Assembly: GCA_905372595.1 (NCBI GenBank)
Contig: CAJPPS010000070.1
Span: forward strand, 1 to 7,591
Length of the DNA stretch: 7,591 nucleotides
DNA from: an uncultured Capnocytophaga sp.
GTDB lineage: Bacteria > Bacteroidota > Bacteroidia > Flavobacteriales > Flavobacteriaceae
Direction of reading: 5' to 3'
The notes beneath the pieces were generated by a model that was not told the origin of the DNA, did no database searches, and saw only the letters and a list, made by a program, of their open reading frames with translations. The position numbers and the translations under genes were made by a program. Shown here one piece after another: positions 1 through 6,761 of the stretch (position 1 is its first letter; every line of letters begins with the position of its first letter).

Positions 1-503
1 CCGTAATGGTTGCTTTCGCTAGCTGTAATGGAGGCGCTTCTTCTGACAAAGGAACAACAACAGAAGGAACTACTCCTGAGACTACTACCTCCACCACACC
101 TGCAACCCCTGCAGAATCTGCTCCTGCAACCCCCTCCAATGAAGGAGGTGCTAACGTGGATTTGAGTAACAAGGGAATAGGACCTGTAAAGGCGGTAAAT
201 CCTCCTCTAGCGGCAGCTCCAGACCAGGCACTTGCTGAAAAAGGAAAAGAACTTTTCAAGCTTAACTGTACTGCTTGCCATAAGCCTACCAAAAAATTCA
301 TCGGACCTGCTCCTAAAGGTATCTTGGAAAGACGTGCTCCTGAATGGGTAATGAATATGATTCTTAACCCTGAAGAAATGATTGCTAACGATCCTATCGC
401 AAAGCAACTTCTAGTGGAAGCTAATGGTGCTCCTATGGCTAATCAGCACCTTACTGAAGAACAAGCCAGAGCTATCCTAGAGTACTTCCGTACTATTGAA
501 TAA
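1..503 (+). CDS. c-type cytochrome lipoprotein of the nos cluster (5' partial)
   Basis: Monohaem class I-like cytochrome c, probably the electron donor to NosZ. Numbering from the ATG at position 6: a CTACH haem-binding motif lies at residues 88-92 and a likely axial Met at 144 in GAPM, followed by the usual C-terminal helix (about 150-163) with LEYFR. Residues 1-7 end in FASC, a plausible lipobox with Cys7 as the lipidated residue. Only six residues precede it and none is basic, while the frame stays open through a Val codon to the left edge, so the true start and the signal-peptide n-region lie outside the window. Residues 15-45 form a Thr/Pro/Ala/Ser-rich linker that would let the haem domain reach away from the membrane anchor. 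It sits 84 nt upstream of nosZ with a hairpin between them. The haem fold is clear; the role as NosZ donor is inferred from position. Confidence 0.88.
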   Translation, partial: VMVAFASCNGGASSDKGTTTEGTTPETTTSTTPATPAESAPATPSNEGGANVDLSNKGIGPVKAVNPPLAAAPDQALAEKGKELFKLNCTACHKPTKKFIGPAPKGILERRAPEWVMNMILNPEEMIANDPIAKQLLVEANGAPMANQHLTEEQARAILEYFRTIE

Positions 504-513
504 GCATATAAGC

Positions 514-550
514 AAAGTCTGTAAGAGTACTAAGCCCTCTTACAGACTTT
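514..550 (+). terminator. Perfect 14-bp hairpin between the cytochrome gene and nosZ
   Basis: The arms 514-527 (AAAGTCTGTAAGAG) and 537-550 (CTCTTACAGACTTT) are perfectly complementary, with a 9-nt loop. The 3' arm runs into only four T residues (548-551), so it may be a partial terminator or an mRNA-stabilising or processing hairpin rather than a full stop. It starts 11 nt after the cytochrome stop codon and ends 37 nt before the nosZ start. Confidence 0.75.
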
Positions 551-587
551 TACACAAGTAAAGAATATATTTTAAATAAATTGTTTT

Positions 588-2558
588 ATGAAGACAAGCA
601 AATTGTTATCTATGGCAGTTGCGAGTGCTTTTGTGGTTGGATGTGGCAATACTGACAACAAAGGTAACGACAAAGCAGGAGCGATAGGCGCTTCTAACGC
701 TGCCCAAAAGGTGTATGTAGCACCTGGGGAATATGATGAGTACTATGCTTTCCTTTCAGGAGGATTCAGTGGTCAGTTGGCTACTTACGGACTTCCTTCA
801 GGACGCTTGCTTAAAGTAATCCCTGTATTCTCTCAAGACCCTGAGAAAGGTTATGGTTACAACGAAGAAACCAAACCTCTTTTGCAAACTACCCACGGAT
901 TCATTCCTTGGGATGACACCCATCACCCTGACCTTTCTCAAACTAATGGAGAAGTAGACGGACGTTGGATCTTTATCAATGGTAATAACACCCCTCGTGT
1001 GGCTCGTATCAGCCTTAAAACTTTCGAAACAGAAGAAATCCTAGAACTTCCTAATGTAGGAGGAAACCACTCTTCTACTTTCGTTACCGAAAACACTGAG
1101 TACATAGTAGGAGGAACTCGTTTCTCTGTGCCTATCCCTCAGGAAGACGTAGCTATTAAGGATTACAAAGGTAAATTCAAAGGTGCTATCTCTTTCGTAA
1201 AAGTAAATCCTGATTCAGGTGCTATGAACCTTGAATTCCAAGTGCTTATGCCTGGGTTCAACTATGACCTAGCTCACTCTGGTAAAGGTAAATCTCACGG
1301 ATGGGTATTCTTCACCACTTATAACACTGAGGAAGCTAACTCACTCCTTGAAGTAGAAGCTTCTCAAAATGACTACGATTATATCGCTGCTATCAACTGG
1401 AAAGTAGCAGAAGAGTATATCAAACAAGGTAAATTCACCGAAATGAAAGCGCCTCACTACCACAATACTTACAGTGATGAAACTCACACTGGTAAATCTG
1501 AAGTGGTAGAAACTGTAAAAATCCTTGACGCTTCTCAGCTTCCTGGACTCGTTTACCTACTCCCTACACCAAAATCTCCTCACGGAGTAGATGTTGACCC
1601 AACTGGAGAATACATCATTGGTAATGGTAAGCTTGCTTCTGAACTTACTGTTCACTCTTTCTCTAAAATGATAAAAGCTATCGAAGACAAAGCTTTCGAT
1701 GGTGAAAAATATGGTATCCCTACTATCAAAATGGATGCAGTAGTAGCTGGAGTTGTGAAAAGCTCTGGACTCGGACCCTTGCACACTGAATTCGATGACA
1801 AAGGAAACGCTTATACTACTTTCTTCATCTCTTCTGAAGTCGTAAAATGGAAAGTAGGTACTTGGGAAGTATTAGACAGACACGCTACTTACTACGCTCC
1901 TGGTCACCTTATGATCCCTGGTGGAGACTCTCGTAAGCCTTATGGTAAATACCTCGTTGCGATGAACAAAATTACCAAAGACCGCTTCCTCCCTACAGGT
2001 CCTGAACTTTGCCAATCTGCTCAGTTATTCGATATCTCTGGAGATAAAATGGAACTTATCCTTGACTTCCCTACTATCGGAGAGCCCCACTATGCGCAAG
2101 GTATTGCTGCTTCAAAAATCAAAGATCAACAAACCAAAATCTATCCGCTTAAGGATAACCACCACCCTTACGTAACTCGTACCGATGCCGATGCTAAAGT
2201 GGTAAGAGAAGGTAACAATGTACACGTATATATGACTTGCGTACGTAGCCACTTCTCTCCTGATAACATCGAAGGTATCAAAGTAGGGGACACTGTATAT
2301 TTCCACGTAACCAACGTAGAACAAGACTGGGATATCCCTCACGGATTCTCTGTACTAGGTGCTCAGAATGCAGAGCTCCTTATTATGCCTGGACAAACAG
2401 AAACTCTCGTTTGGAAACCTACTAAAGTAGGAGTATGGCCATTCTACTGTACAGACTTCTGTTCAGCTCTTCACCAAGAAATGCAAGGATACGTTCGTGT
2501 ATCTGCTGCTAATGCCAATACACCTCTTAAATGGAGCCTTGGCGGTGATGAAGAATAG
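588..2558 (+). CDS. nosZ: Nitrous oxide reductase, clade II (Sec-type), predicted lipoprotein
   Basis: Catalyses the two-electron reduction of N2O to N2 outside the cytoplasmic membrane. The 656-residue protein has a seven-bladed propeller-type N-terminal region followed by a cupredoxin CuA domain (about 540-640). By comparison with characterised NosZ, the seven CuZ histidines are His112 and His113 (DTHHP), His161 (GGNHSS), His332 (SPHG), His399 (PLHTEFD), His440 (APGHL) and His501 (GEPH). CuA ligands are His585 (IPHGF), Cys621, Cys625, His629 and Met632 in the CxxxCxxxHxxM segment; all are present. The CTDFCSALHQEM form of this motif is the one I associate with clade II, where clade I usually has Trp in place of Asp. 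The N-terminus has no twin-arginine motif. It has a short hydrophobic stretch ending VVGC (Cys19), which suggests Sec export and lipidation, although the lipobox is not ideal. The ATG at 588 gives a basic n-region (K2, K5) and is the natural start. Confidence 0.98.
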   Translation: MKTSKLLSMAVASAFVVGCGNTDNKGNDKAGAIGASNAAQKVYVAPGEYDEYYAFLSGGFSGQLATYGLPSGRLLKVIPVFSQDPEKGYGYNEETKPLLQTTHGFIPWDDTHHPDLSQTNGEVDGRWIFINGNNTPRVARISLKTFETEEILELPNVGGNHSSTFVTENTEYIVGGTRFSVPIPQEDVAIKDYKGKFKGAISFVKVNPDSGAMNLEFQVLMPGFNYDLAHSGKGKSHGWVFFTTYNTEEANSLLEVEASQNDYDYIAAINWKVAEEYIKQGKFTEMKAPHYHNTYSDETHTGKSEVVETVKILDASQLPGLVYLLPTPKSPHGVDVDPTGEYIIGNGKLASELTVHSFSKMIKAIEDKAFDGEKYGIPTIKMDAVVAGVVKSSGLGPLHTEFDDKGNAYTTFFISSEVVKWKVGTWEVLDRHATYYAPGHLMIPGGDSRKPYGKYLVAMNKITKDRFLPTGPELCQSAQLFDISGDKMELILDFPTIGEPHYAQGIAASKIKDQQTKIYPLKDNHHPYVTRTDADAKVVREGNNVHVYMTCVRSHFSPDNIEGIKVGDTVYFHVTNVEQDWDIPHGFSVLGAQNAELLIMPGQTETLVWKPTKVGVWPFYCTDFCSALHQEMQGYVRVSAANANTPLKWSLGGDEE

Positions 2559-2574
2559 TTCTAATTTATAACTC

Positions 2575-2605
2575 AAAAGGCTGGTAATGTCCTTATCAGC
2601 CTTTT
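2575..2605 (+). terminator. Hairpin downstream of nosZ
   Basis: Arms 2575-2587 and 2593-2605 pair over 13 positions (AAAAGGCTG with CAGCCTTTT, extended by GTAA with TTAT through one G-U pair) around a 5-nt loop (2588-2592). The 3' arm ends in four T residues. It lies 16 nt after the nosZ stop and 16 nt before the next start codon, so it is probably a weak terminator or an mRNA 3'-end stabiliser. Confidence 0.75.
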
Positions 2606-2621
2606 ACAAAATTTAAAAAAG

Positions 2622-3242
2622 ATGAAAGCCGCACGTTTTTTAATGGTGGTAGCCTCTTTGCTACTATTATTACTTTTTGTTTTCCCTATCTGGCACATCA
2701 AGCTTGATGCGCCTCAATATCCAGAAGGTATCAATATGTATATCTGGATTAACGACATTAACGGTTATGAGAATCTTTGGGCTGACAAAGAAAATCTCCT
2801 ATCCGTACATATGATTGACAACGTCAATATCCTTAATCACTATATAGGTATGAAGCACATACATGCTGAAGATTTCTGGGAATTCAGAACTTTTCCTTGG
2901 ATTATCGGCGGAATGTTCGTACTAGGACTCCTTTTCGCCTTTGCTGGTAAAAAAATCCTTTACTTCGCTTGGGCTGCCCTTATGGGAGTTGCAGGAGTAT
3001 TGGGAATGTATGACTTCTATCAATGGGAATATGACTACGGACATAACCTAAGCGATACTGCCCAAATCAAAATCCCTGGAATGGTTTACCAACCTCCTTT
3101 CTTTGGGGGTAAAGAGCTCTTGAACTTCTATGCAGAGTCTTACCCAAGCTGGGGTACTTATGCAATGGTTTTGGCAGCAGTACTTGCCTTAGTGGCTTTC
3201 TTTATTGCTGGATGCAATAAGAAAGAGTGCGCAGCTTGCTAA
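2622..3242 (+). CDS. Four-helix membrane protein of the nos cluster, NosB-like by position
   Basis: Function not established. The 206-residue protein has four predicted membrane segments (about 4-24, 93-110, 112-130 and 177-197). The Lys110-Lys111 turn and Lys200-Lys201 favour both termini on the cytoplasmic side. This leaves two loops outside: 25-92, rich in aromatic residues and His (H25, H63, H73, H79, H81) with an LNHYIGM segment, and 131-176. The C-terminus is short and Cys-rich (C198, C203, C206; ends CNKKECAAC), which could bind copper or another metal, though this is inference. Clade II clusters are known to carry nosB, a membrane protein gene of unknown function directly after nosZ, and this gene has that position and a similar architecture. 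I cannot confirm homology, so no symbol is given. The start at 2622 gives a proper n-region (K2, R5) before the first helix. Confidence 0.85.
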   Translation: MKAARFLMVVASLLLLLLFVFPIWHIKLDAPQYPEGINMYIWINDINGYENLWADKENLLSVHMIDNVNILNHYIGMKHIHAEDFWEFRTFPWIIGGMFVLGLLFAFAGKKILYFAWAALMGVAGVLGMYDFYQWEYDYGHNLSDTAQIKIPGMVYQPPFFGGKELLNFYAESYPSWGTYAMVLAAVLALVAFFIAGCNKKECAAC

Positions 3243-3246
3243 TCAG

Positions 3247-3295
3247 AAAATCATCTTGGCTTAGAGGAACTCCCTAGGGTCAAGATGATTTTTTT
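3247..3295 (+). terminator. Strong intrinsic terminator before nosL
   Basis: Perfect 12-bp stem: AAAATCATCTTG (3247-3258) pairs with CAAGATGATTTT (3281-3292), and a run of seven T covers 3289-3295. The 22-nt loop can form a further imperfect inner stem (CTTAG with CTAGG). It is the most canonical terminator inside the cluster and separates the cytochrome/nosZ/membrane-protein block from nosLDFY. Confidence 0.85.
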
Positions 3296-3359
3296 ACTCT
3301 TATAAAAACAAATCTAATTATTTAATTTACAACATATTAACTTAATTTAATTACCAGAA

Positions 3360-3821
3360 ATGAAAAAGATATTCCTATTCTTCGCTATAGCAATGCTTAT
3401 CGGTGCTTGTACCCCTAAGCCACAACCTATTGACTACGGAAAAGAAGAATGTGCCTTCTGCAAGATGACCATCGTAAGCCCTCAGTTCGCCTCTGAGGTA
3501 GTTACCCAGAAGTCCAAGGCTTTCAAGTATGATGCGATAGAGTGTATGCTCCAAGCGCCTCAGGAAGATAAGGTGGCACTACACTTGGTATGCGACTACC
3601 TTAACGAAGGAAACTTCATAGAAGCTTCTCAAGCAACCTACTTGGTATCTCCTAATATAGAAAGCCCTATGGGGGGCAATCTCGCCGCTTTCTCTTCCAA
3701 AGAGGATGCTCAAAGAATACAAGCTGAAAAAGGAGGCGACTTATATGATTGGGAAGGAATCCAACAGAAATTCCAATCTCATACCCCTATTCACCACAAC
3801 AATGATATGCACGATCATTAA
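3360..3821 (+). CDS. nosL: NosL copper chaperone lipoprotein
   Basis: NosL proteins are outer-face Cu(I)-binding lipoproteins that supply copper for NosZ maturation together with NosDFY. This 153-residue protein has a basic start (K2, K3), a hydrophobic segment and a lipobox IGAC with Cys17 as the lipid anchor. The family signature follows as CAFCKM at 31-36 (Cys31, Cys34 and Met36 as likely Cu(I) ligands) and the conserved SPMGGNLAAF region around Met104. A YDAIECM segment (57-63) is also family-like. The C-terminus is unusually rich in His and Met: H141, H145, H146, M150, H151 and H153, a possible extra metal-binding tail. It is first in the compact nosLDFY block, 15 nt ahead of nosD. It follows a 64-nt A/T-rich leader after the terminator at 3247-3295, in which I see no clear promoter. 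Confidence 0.93.
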   Translation: MKKIFLFFAIAMLIGACTPKPQPIDYGKEECAFCKMTIVSPQFASEVVTQKSKAFKYDAIECMLQAPQEDKVALHLVCDYLNEGNFIEASQATYLVSPNIESPMGGNLAAFSSKEDAQRIQAEKGGDLYDWEGIQQKFQSHTPIHHNNDMHDH

Positions 3822-3836
3822 AATCACCTCCAGAAG

Positions 3837-5081
3837 ATGCTAAATAAGATTTTTATACCCTTACTATTGTGCTTCCCCTTCCTCGGAGAAGCACAATCTA
3901 TAACCGTATGCCCGCAATGCCCTATCAATACCATCACCAAGGCGGTGGCTTCTGCCAATGAGAATGATACTATCATAGTGGAGAAAGGCACCTACCCAGA
4001 GCACGATATCCTCATTGATAAGCCCTTAACCCTCATCGGAAAGGACAGACCAGCCATTAACGGGCAGTTCAAAGGCTCTATACTGAAGATACGTGCCAAT
4101 AACGTAACCATCAAGGGCTTCCGTATCCTCAATGTCCCCTTCAAATCTACCGAAGAACAAGCCGCTATCCATCTGGATAAAGCAAAAAACTTCCTCATAG
4201 AAGATAATGTGATGGAACAGGTATGCTTCGGGGTGATTCTCTTCAAGGGAAAAGACGGCACCGTTAAGAATAATAAGATTTCTTCCAATGCCAAGACTCA
4301 GTATAATTCGGGCAATGCCATTCACCTCTGGAGCTGTAAGAATGTTAGTATTATAGGGAATGAAGCTCTGAACTGTCGTGATGGAATCTATATACAATTC
4401 TCCTCCCAATCCCATATTAAGGAAAATTATTGCTATGGCAACCTCCGCTATGGCTTGCACTTTATGTTCTCCAATGATAACGAATATCATAAGAATAAGT
4501 TTGCTAAGAACGGGGCTGGTGCGGCTGTAATGTTCTCCAGGCACGTAAAAATGACCGATAACACCTTTCAGGATAATTGGGGTCCTTCTTCCTATGGGCT
4601 GCTCTTAAAGGAGCTTTATGACTCCGAGCTTACAGGGAATACTTTCCTTAGGAATACTATCGGGATCAATGGAGAAAACTGCACCCGAATGAAGTATAAT
4701 GAAAACACCTTCACCGAGAACGGATGGGGTATCCGTATCCGTGGAGGATGCTACCAGAATGACTTCTGGGATAATAATTTCTTCCATAATACCTTCGATG
4801 TAGCTTATGATAATAACGTAAATGACAATAAGTTCCACAGCAATTATTGGAGTGATTACACAGGCTATGACCTCAACAAAGACAATGTAGGAGATGTCCC
4901 TTATCGTCCCGTAAAGCTCTTCTCTTATATCAGTAACCGCACTCCCGAAAGTATCGTACTGCTTAGGAGTTTATTTATTGATATTATGAACTTTTCTGAA
5001 AAGGTAGCTCCTGTATTTACCCCAGAAAACTTGGTCGATGAAGCCCCTAGAATGCAACCTTTCTCCAAGAATAACAAATAA
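3837..5081 (+). CDS. nosD: NosD, periplasmic beta-helix Cu-site maturation protein
   Basis: NosD is the periplasmic component of the NosDFY complex needed to build the CuZ site of NosZ. The 414-residue product has a Sec signal peptide (about 1-20, likely cleavage near GEA/Q) and then repeated right-handed beta-helix (CASH/PbH1) rungs from about 43 to 340, seen as recurring N-x-(I/F)-x-x-N units. Recognisable family blocks are RYGLHFMFSNDN (204-215) and the end segment from NYWSDYTGYD to GDVPYRP (336-358), followed by a C-terminal tail with a hydrophobic stretch (about 372-384). The mature N-terminus has a CPQC pair (Cys25 and Cys28) that could bind metal or form a disulfide. The start is the ATG 15 nt after nosL; the leader has no Shine-Dalgarno sequence. 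A long open frame on the opposite strand here is a shadow. Confidence 0.95.
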   Translation: MLNKIFIPLLLCFPFLGEAQSITVCPQCPINTITKAVASANENDTIIVEKGTYPEHDILIDKPLTLIGKDRPAINGQFKGSILKIRANNVTIKGFRILNVPFKSTEEQAAIHLDKAKNFLIEDNVMEQVCFGVILFKGKDGTVKNNKISSNAKTQYNSGNAIHLWSCKNVSIIGNEALNCRDGIYIQFSSQSHIKENYCYGNLRYGLHFMFSNDNEYHKNKFAKNGAGAAVMFSRHVKMTDNTFQDNWGPSSYGLLLKELYDSELTGNTFLRNTIGINGENCTRMKYNENTFTENGWGIRIRGGCYQNDFWDNNFFHNTFDVAYDNNVNDNKFHSNYWSDYTGYDLNKDNVGDVPYRPVKLFSYISNRTPESIVLLRSLFIDIMNFSEKVAPVFTPENLVDEAPRMQPFSKNNK

Positions 5082-5111
5082 TATTTACCTAACTTTTACC
5101 CTAATTTACAG

Positions 5112-5822
5112 ATGATTGAATTCAAAGACGTTCATAAAAAATATGGAAAGCTCGAAGTACTCAAGGGAGTGAGCTTTACCATTAAGGATGGGGGAATTAT
5201 CGCTATCTTAGGACCCAATGGTTCAGGGAAAACCACCTCTATGAAGAGTTTTCTCGGGATGGTCGTACCTACTAAGGGCGATATCTTATTTAACGGCAAG
5301 TCCATCAAGAACCAATGGGCTTATAGAGAACAAATATCCTACCTCCCTCAGATTGCCAACTTCCCTAATAACCTCAAAGTAAAGGAGCTCATCGCGATGA
5401 TAAAGAATATCAAAAAGTTACCTTGCAAGGATCAAGAACTTATAGAGCTCTTCGGATTACAAAAACACCTCAATAAGTCCTTAGGAAACCTCTCCGGAGG
5501 AACCAAACAGAAGGTAAATCTTGTCCTAACCTTTATGGTAGATGTCCCTTATCTGGTTCTTGATGAGCCTACCTCCGGTCTCGACCCTATCGCCATACTT
5601 GCCCTTAAGAAGCTCATCCTTCGCGAGAAGGAAAAAGGCAAAACCATCCTCATTACCTCCCATATCCTGAGCTTTATCGAAGAACTCTCTGACGAAATCC
5701 TATTTATCCTTGAAGGAAATATATACTTCAGAGGTACGCCGCAGGAACTCCTTACCACCACTGATAAGGAAAACTTCCAAGAAGCCATTGCCGAACTCCT
5801 AAAAAACGAAAAATATGATTAA
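5112..5822 (+). CDS. nosF: NosF, ABC transporter ATPase for NosZ maturation
   Basis: Cytoplasmic ATPase that pairs with NosY and powers the NosDFY complex, which is thought to move copper or sulfur species for CuZ assembly. All ABC motifs are intact in the 236 residues: Walker A GPNGSGKT (34-41), Q-loop Gln80, signature LSGGTKQK (127-134), Walker B YLVLDEP (147-153), D-loop SGLD (155-158) and H-loop His184. The length is normal for a single nucleotide-binding domain with a short C-terminal extension. It starts 30 nt after nosD and its last codons overlap the start of nosY by 8 nt, so translation of the two is probably coupled. Assignment as NosF rather than a generic ABC ATPase rests on the NosD and NosY neighbours. 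Confidence 0.95.
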   Translation: MIEFKDVHKKYGKLEVLKGVSFTIKDGGIIAILGPNGSGKTTSMKSFLGMVVPTKGDILFNGKSIKNQWAYREQISYLPQIANFPNNLKVKELIAMIKNIKKLPCKDQELIELFGLQKHLNKSLGNLSGGTKQKVNLVLTFMVDVPYLVLDEPTSGLDPIAILALKKLILREKEKGKTILITSHILSFIEELSDEILFILEGNIYFRGTPQELLTTTDKENFQEAIAELLKNEKYD

Positions 5823-6597
5823 GATTATCCGATATACTTTCTTTGACCTCATCCGCAGTAGCTGGACGTACTTTTACTTGGGATTTTATCTCTTGCTCAG
5901 TAGCATTTTGCTATTCCTCAATAATGATATTTCCAAGTCGGTGATTACTTTGATGAATGTAATTATCGTTCTTATCCCCTTGATCTCTACTATATTCGGA
6001 GTGATGTATTACTATAACGCCCGCGAGTTCATCGAGCTCCTGCTGGCACAGCCGATTCCTAGGAAAAATATCTTCTTGGGGCAATACTTAGGCATTTCTC
6101 TGTCCCTAAGCTTAAGTTTTATCATAGGATTGGGAGTTCCATTCCTCTTCTACGGCTTGTTCCTCTCTTCGGAGATATTTAATTTCATAATGCTGATTAT
6201 CACAGGGGTATTTCTAAGCTTTATTTTCGTAGGTTTCTCTTATCTTATCGGGCTTTATAACGAGAATAAGATAAAGGGATTTAGTTTTGCCATCTTTATC
6301 TGGTTGTTTATGGCAGTTATCTTTGATGGTCTCTTCCTAATATGCTTTATGGTCTTTAGGCAATATCCTCTGGATACCTTTTCTATGGCTATGATTTTGT
6401 TCAATCCGGTGGACTTATCCCGTATTCTAATCCTCCTAAAGCTGGATATCTCGGCTTTGATGGGTTACACAGATGCCATCTTCAAGTCTTTCTTTGGCTC
6501 AACTGCAGGAATAGCCGCCTCCTTGGGCTCACTTTGCTTGTGGGTGTCCGGAATTATATTTATGATTCTCAGAAAAATACGTAAGAAGGATTTTTAA
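5815..6597 (+). CDS. nosY: NosY, ABC-2 type permease for NosZ maturation
   Basis: Integral membrane partner of NosF. The 260-residue protein is very hydrophobic with about six membrane segments (roughly 18-36, 43-65, 91-115, 121-147, 156-181 and 229-252) and a basic C-terminus (RKIRKKDF). The conserved segment EFIELLLAQPIPRKNIFLGQ (71-90), between the second and third helices, is typical of NosY/ABC-2 permeases, and NPVDLSRILILL (197-208) matches the family. The ATG at 5815 lies inside the last codons of nosF (shared ATGATTAA, 5815-5822), an arrangement that implies translational coupling and equal amounts of the two subunits. It is the last gene of the cluster, followed by a terminator at 6624-6659. 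Confidence 0.93.
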   Translation: MIKIIRYTFFDLIRSSWTYFYLGFYLLLSSILLFLNNDISKSVITLMNVIIVLIPLISTIFGVMYYYNAREFIELLLAQPIPRKNIFLGQYLGISLSLSLSFIIGLGVPFLFYGLFLSSEIFNFIMLIITGVFLSFIFVGFSYLIGLYNENKIKGFSFAIFIWLFMAVIFDGLFLICFMVFRQYPLDTFSMAMILFNPVDLSRILILLKLDISALMGYTDAIFKSFFGSTAGIAASLGSLCLWVSGIIFMILRKIRKKDF

Positions 6598-6623
6598 CTA
6601 TATTTTTATTGTCATAATGATTG

Positions 6624-6659
6624 CCTTTCTTCCCTAATTGCTGGGGAGGAAGGTTTTTT
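6624..6659 (+). terminator. Intrinsic terminator closing the nos cluster
   Basis: CCTTTCTTCCC (6624-6634) pairs with GGGGAGGAAGG (6643-6653) over 11 bp with two G-U pairs and an 8-nt loop, followed directly by six T (6654-6659). It begins 26 nt after the nosY stop codon. Confidence 0.85.
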
Positions 6660-6727
6660 CTTTGTATAAGGTATTAAAAAAATGCTAATTGTTCAGCTAA
6701 AAAATAGATTATATCGAAAAAATAGCT

Positions 6728-6735
6728 TATATTTG
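6728..6735 (+). promoter_or_regulatory. Bacteroidota-type -7 promoter element
   Basis: TATATTTG matches the Bacteroidota primary-sigma -7 consensus TAnnTTTG exactly and lies 26 nt before the ATG of the last gene, downstream of the nos terminator. No good -33 TTG is found at the usual 17-23 nt spacing; the nearest TTG, at 6689-6691, is 36 nt upstream. The element is therefore plausible but not proven. The 164-nt gap between nosY and this gene holds the terminator, this element and otherwise only A/T-rich sequence. Confidence 0.5.
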
Positions 6736-6761
6736 CTACTGAATATAGAAATAGCTTTATT

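Noticed and set aside
6..26. ATG at position 6 as the true start of the cytochrome
   Set aside because: It would leave six residues without any basic charge before the lipobox Cys, too short for a signal peptide, and the frame is open to the left edge.
566..573. TATATTTT before nosZ as a -7 promoter box
   Set aside because: It lacks the final G of TAnnTTTG and has no TTG at proper spacing; in such A/T-rich sequence a near match is expected by chance.
3825..3831. CACCTCC upstream of nosD as a ribosome binding site
   Set aside because: It has the same sense as the 16S rRNA 3' end rather than its complement, so it cannot act as a Shine-Dalgarno site.
4026..4544. 172-codon open frame on the minus strand inside nosD
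   Set aside because: It lies fully within a confidently identified gene and its translation has no recognisable signal or domain; the Asn-rich codons of nosD open the opposite frame.
3323..5110. Shared TAATTTACA before nosL (3323-3331) and nosF (5102-5110)
   Set aside because: Different distances to the start codons (28 nt and 1 nt) and A/T-rich background make coincidence more likely than a shared operator.
6721..6757. Direct repeat AATAGCTT at 6721-6728 and 6750-6757 as an operator
   Set aside because: Only eight A/T-rich bases, no symmetry and no known regulator site; it may be chance.
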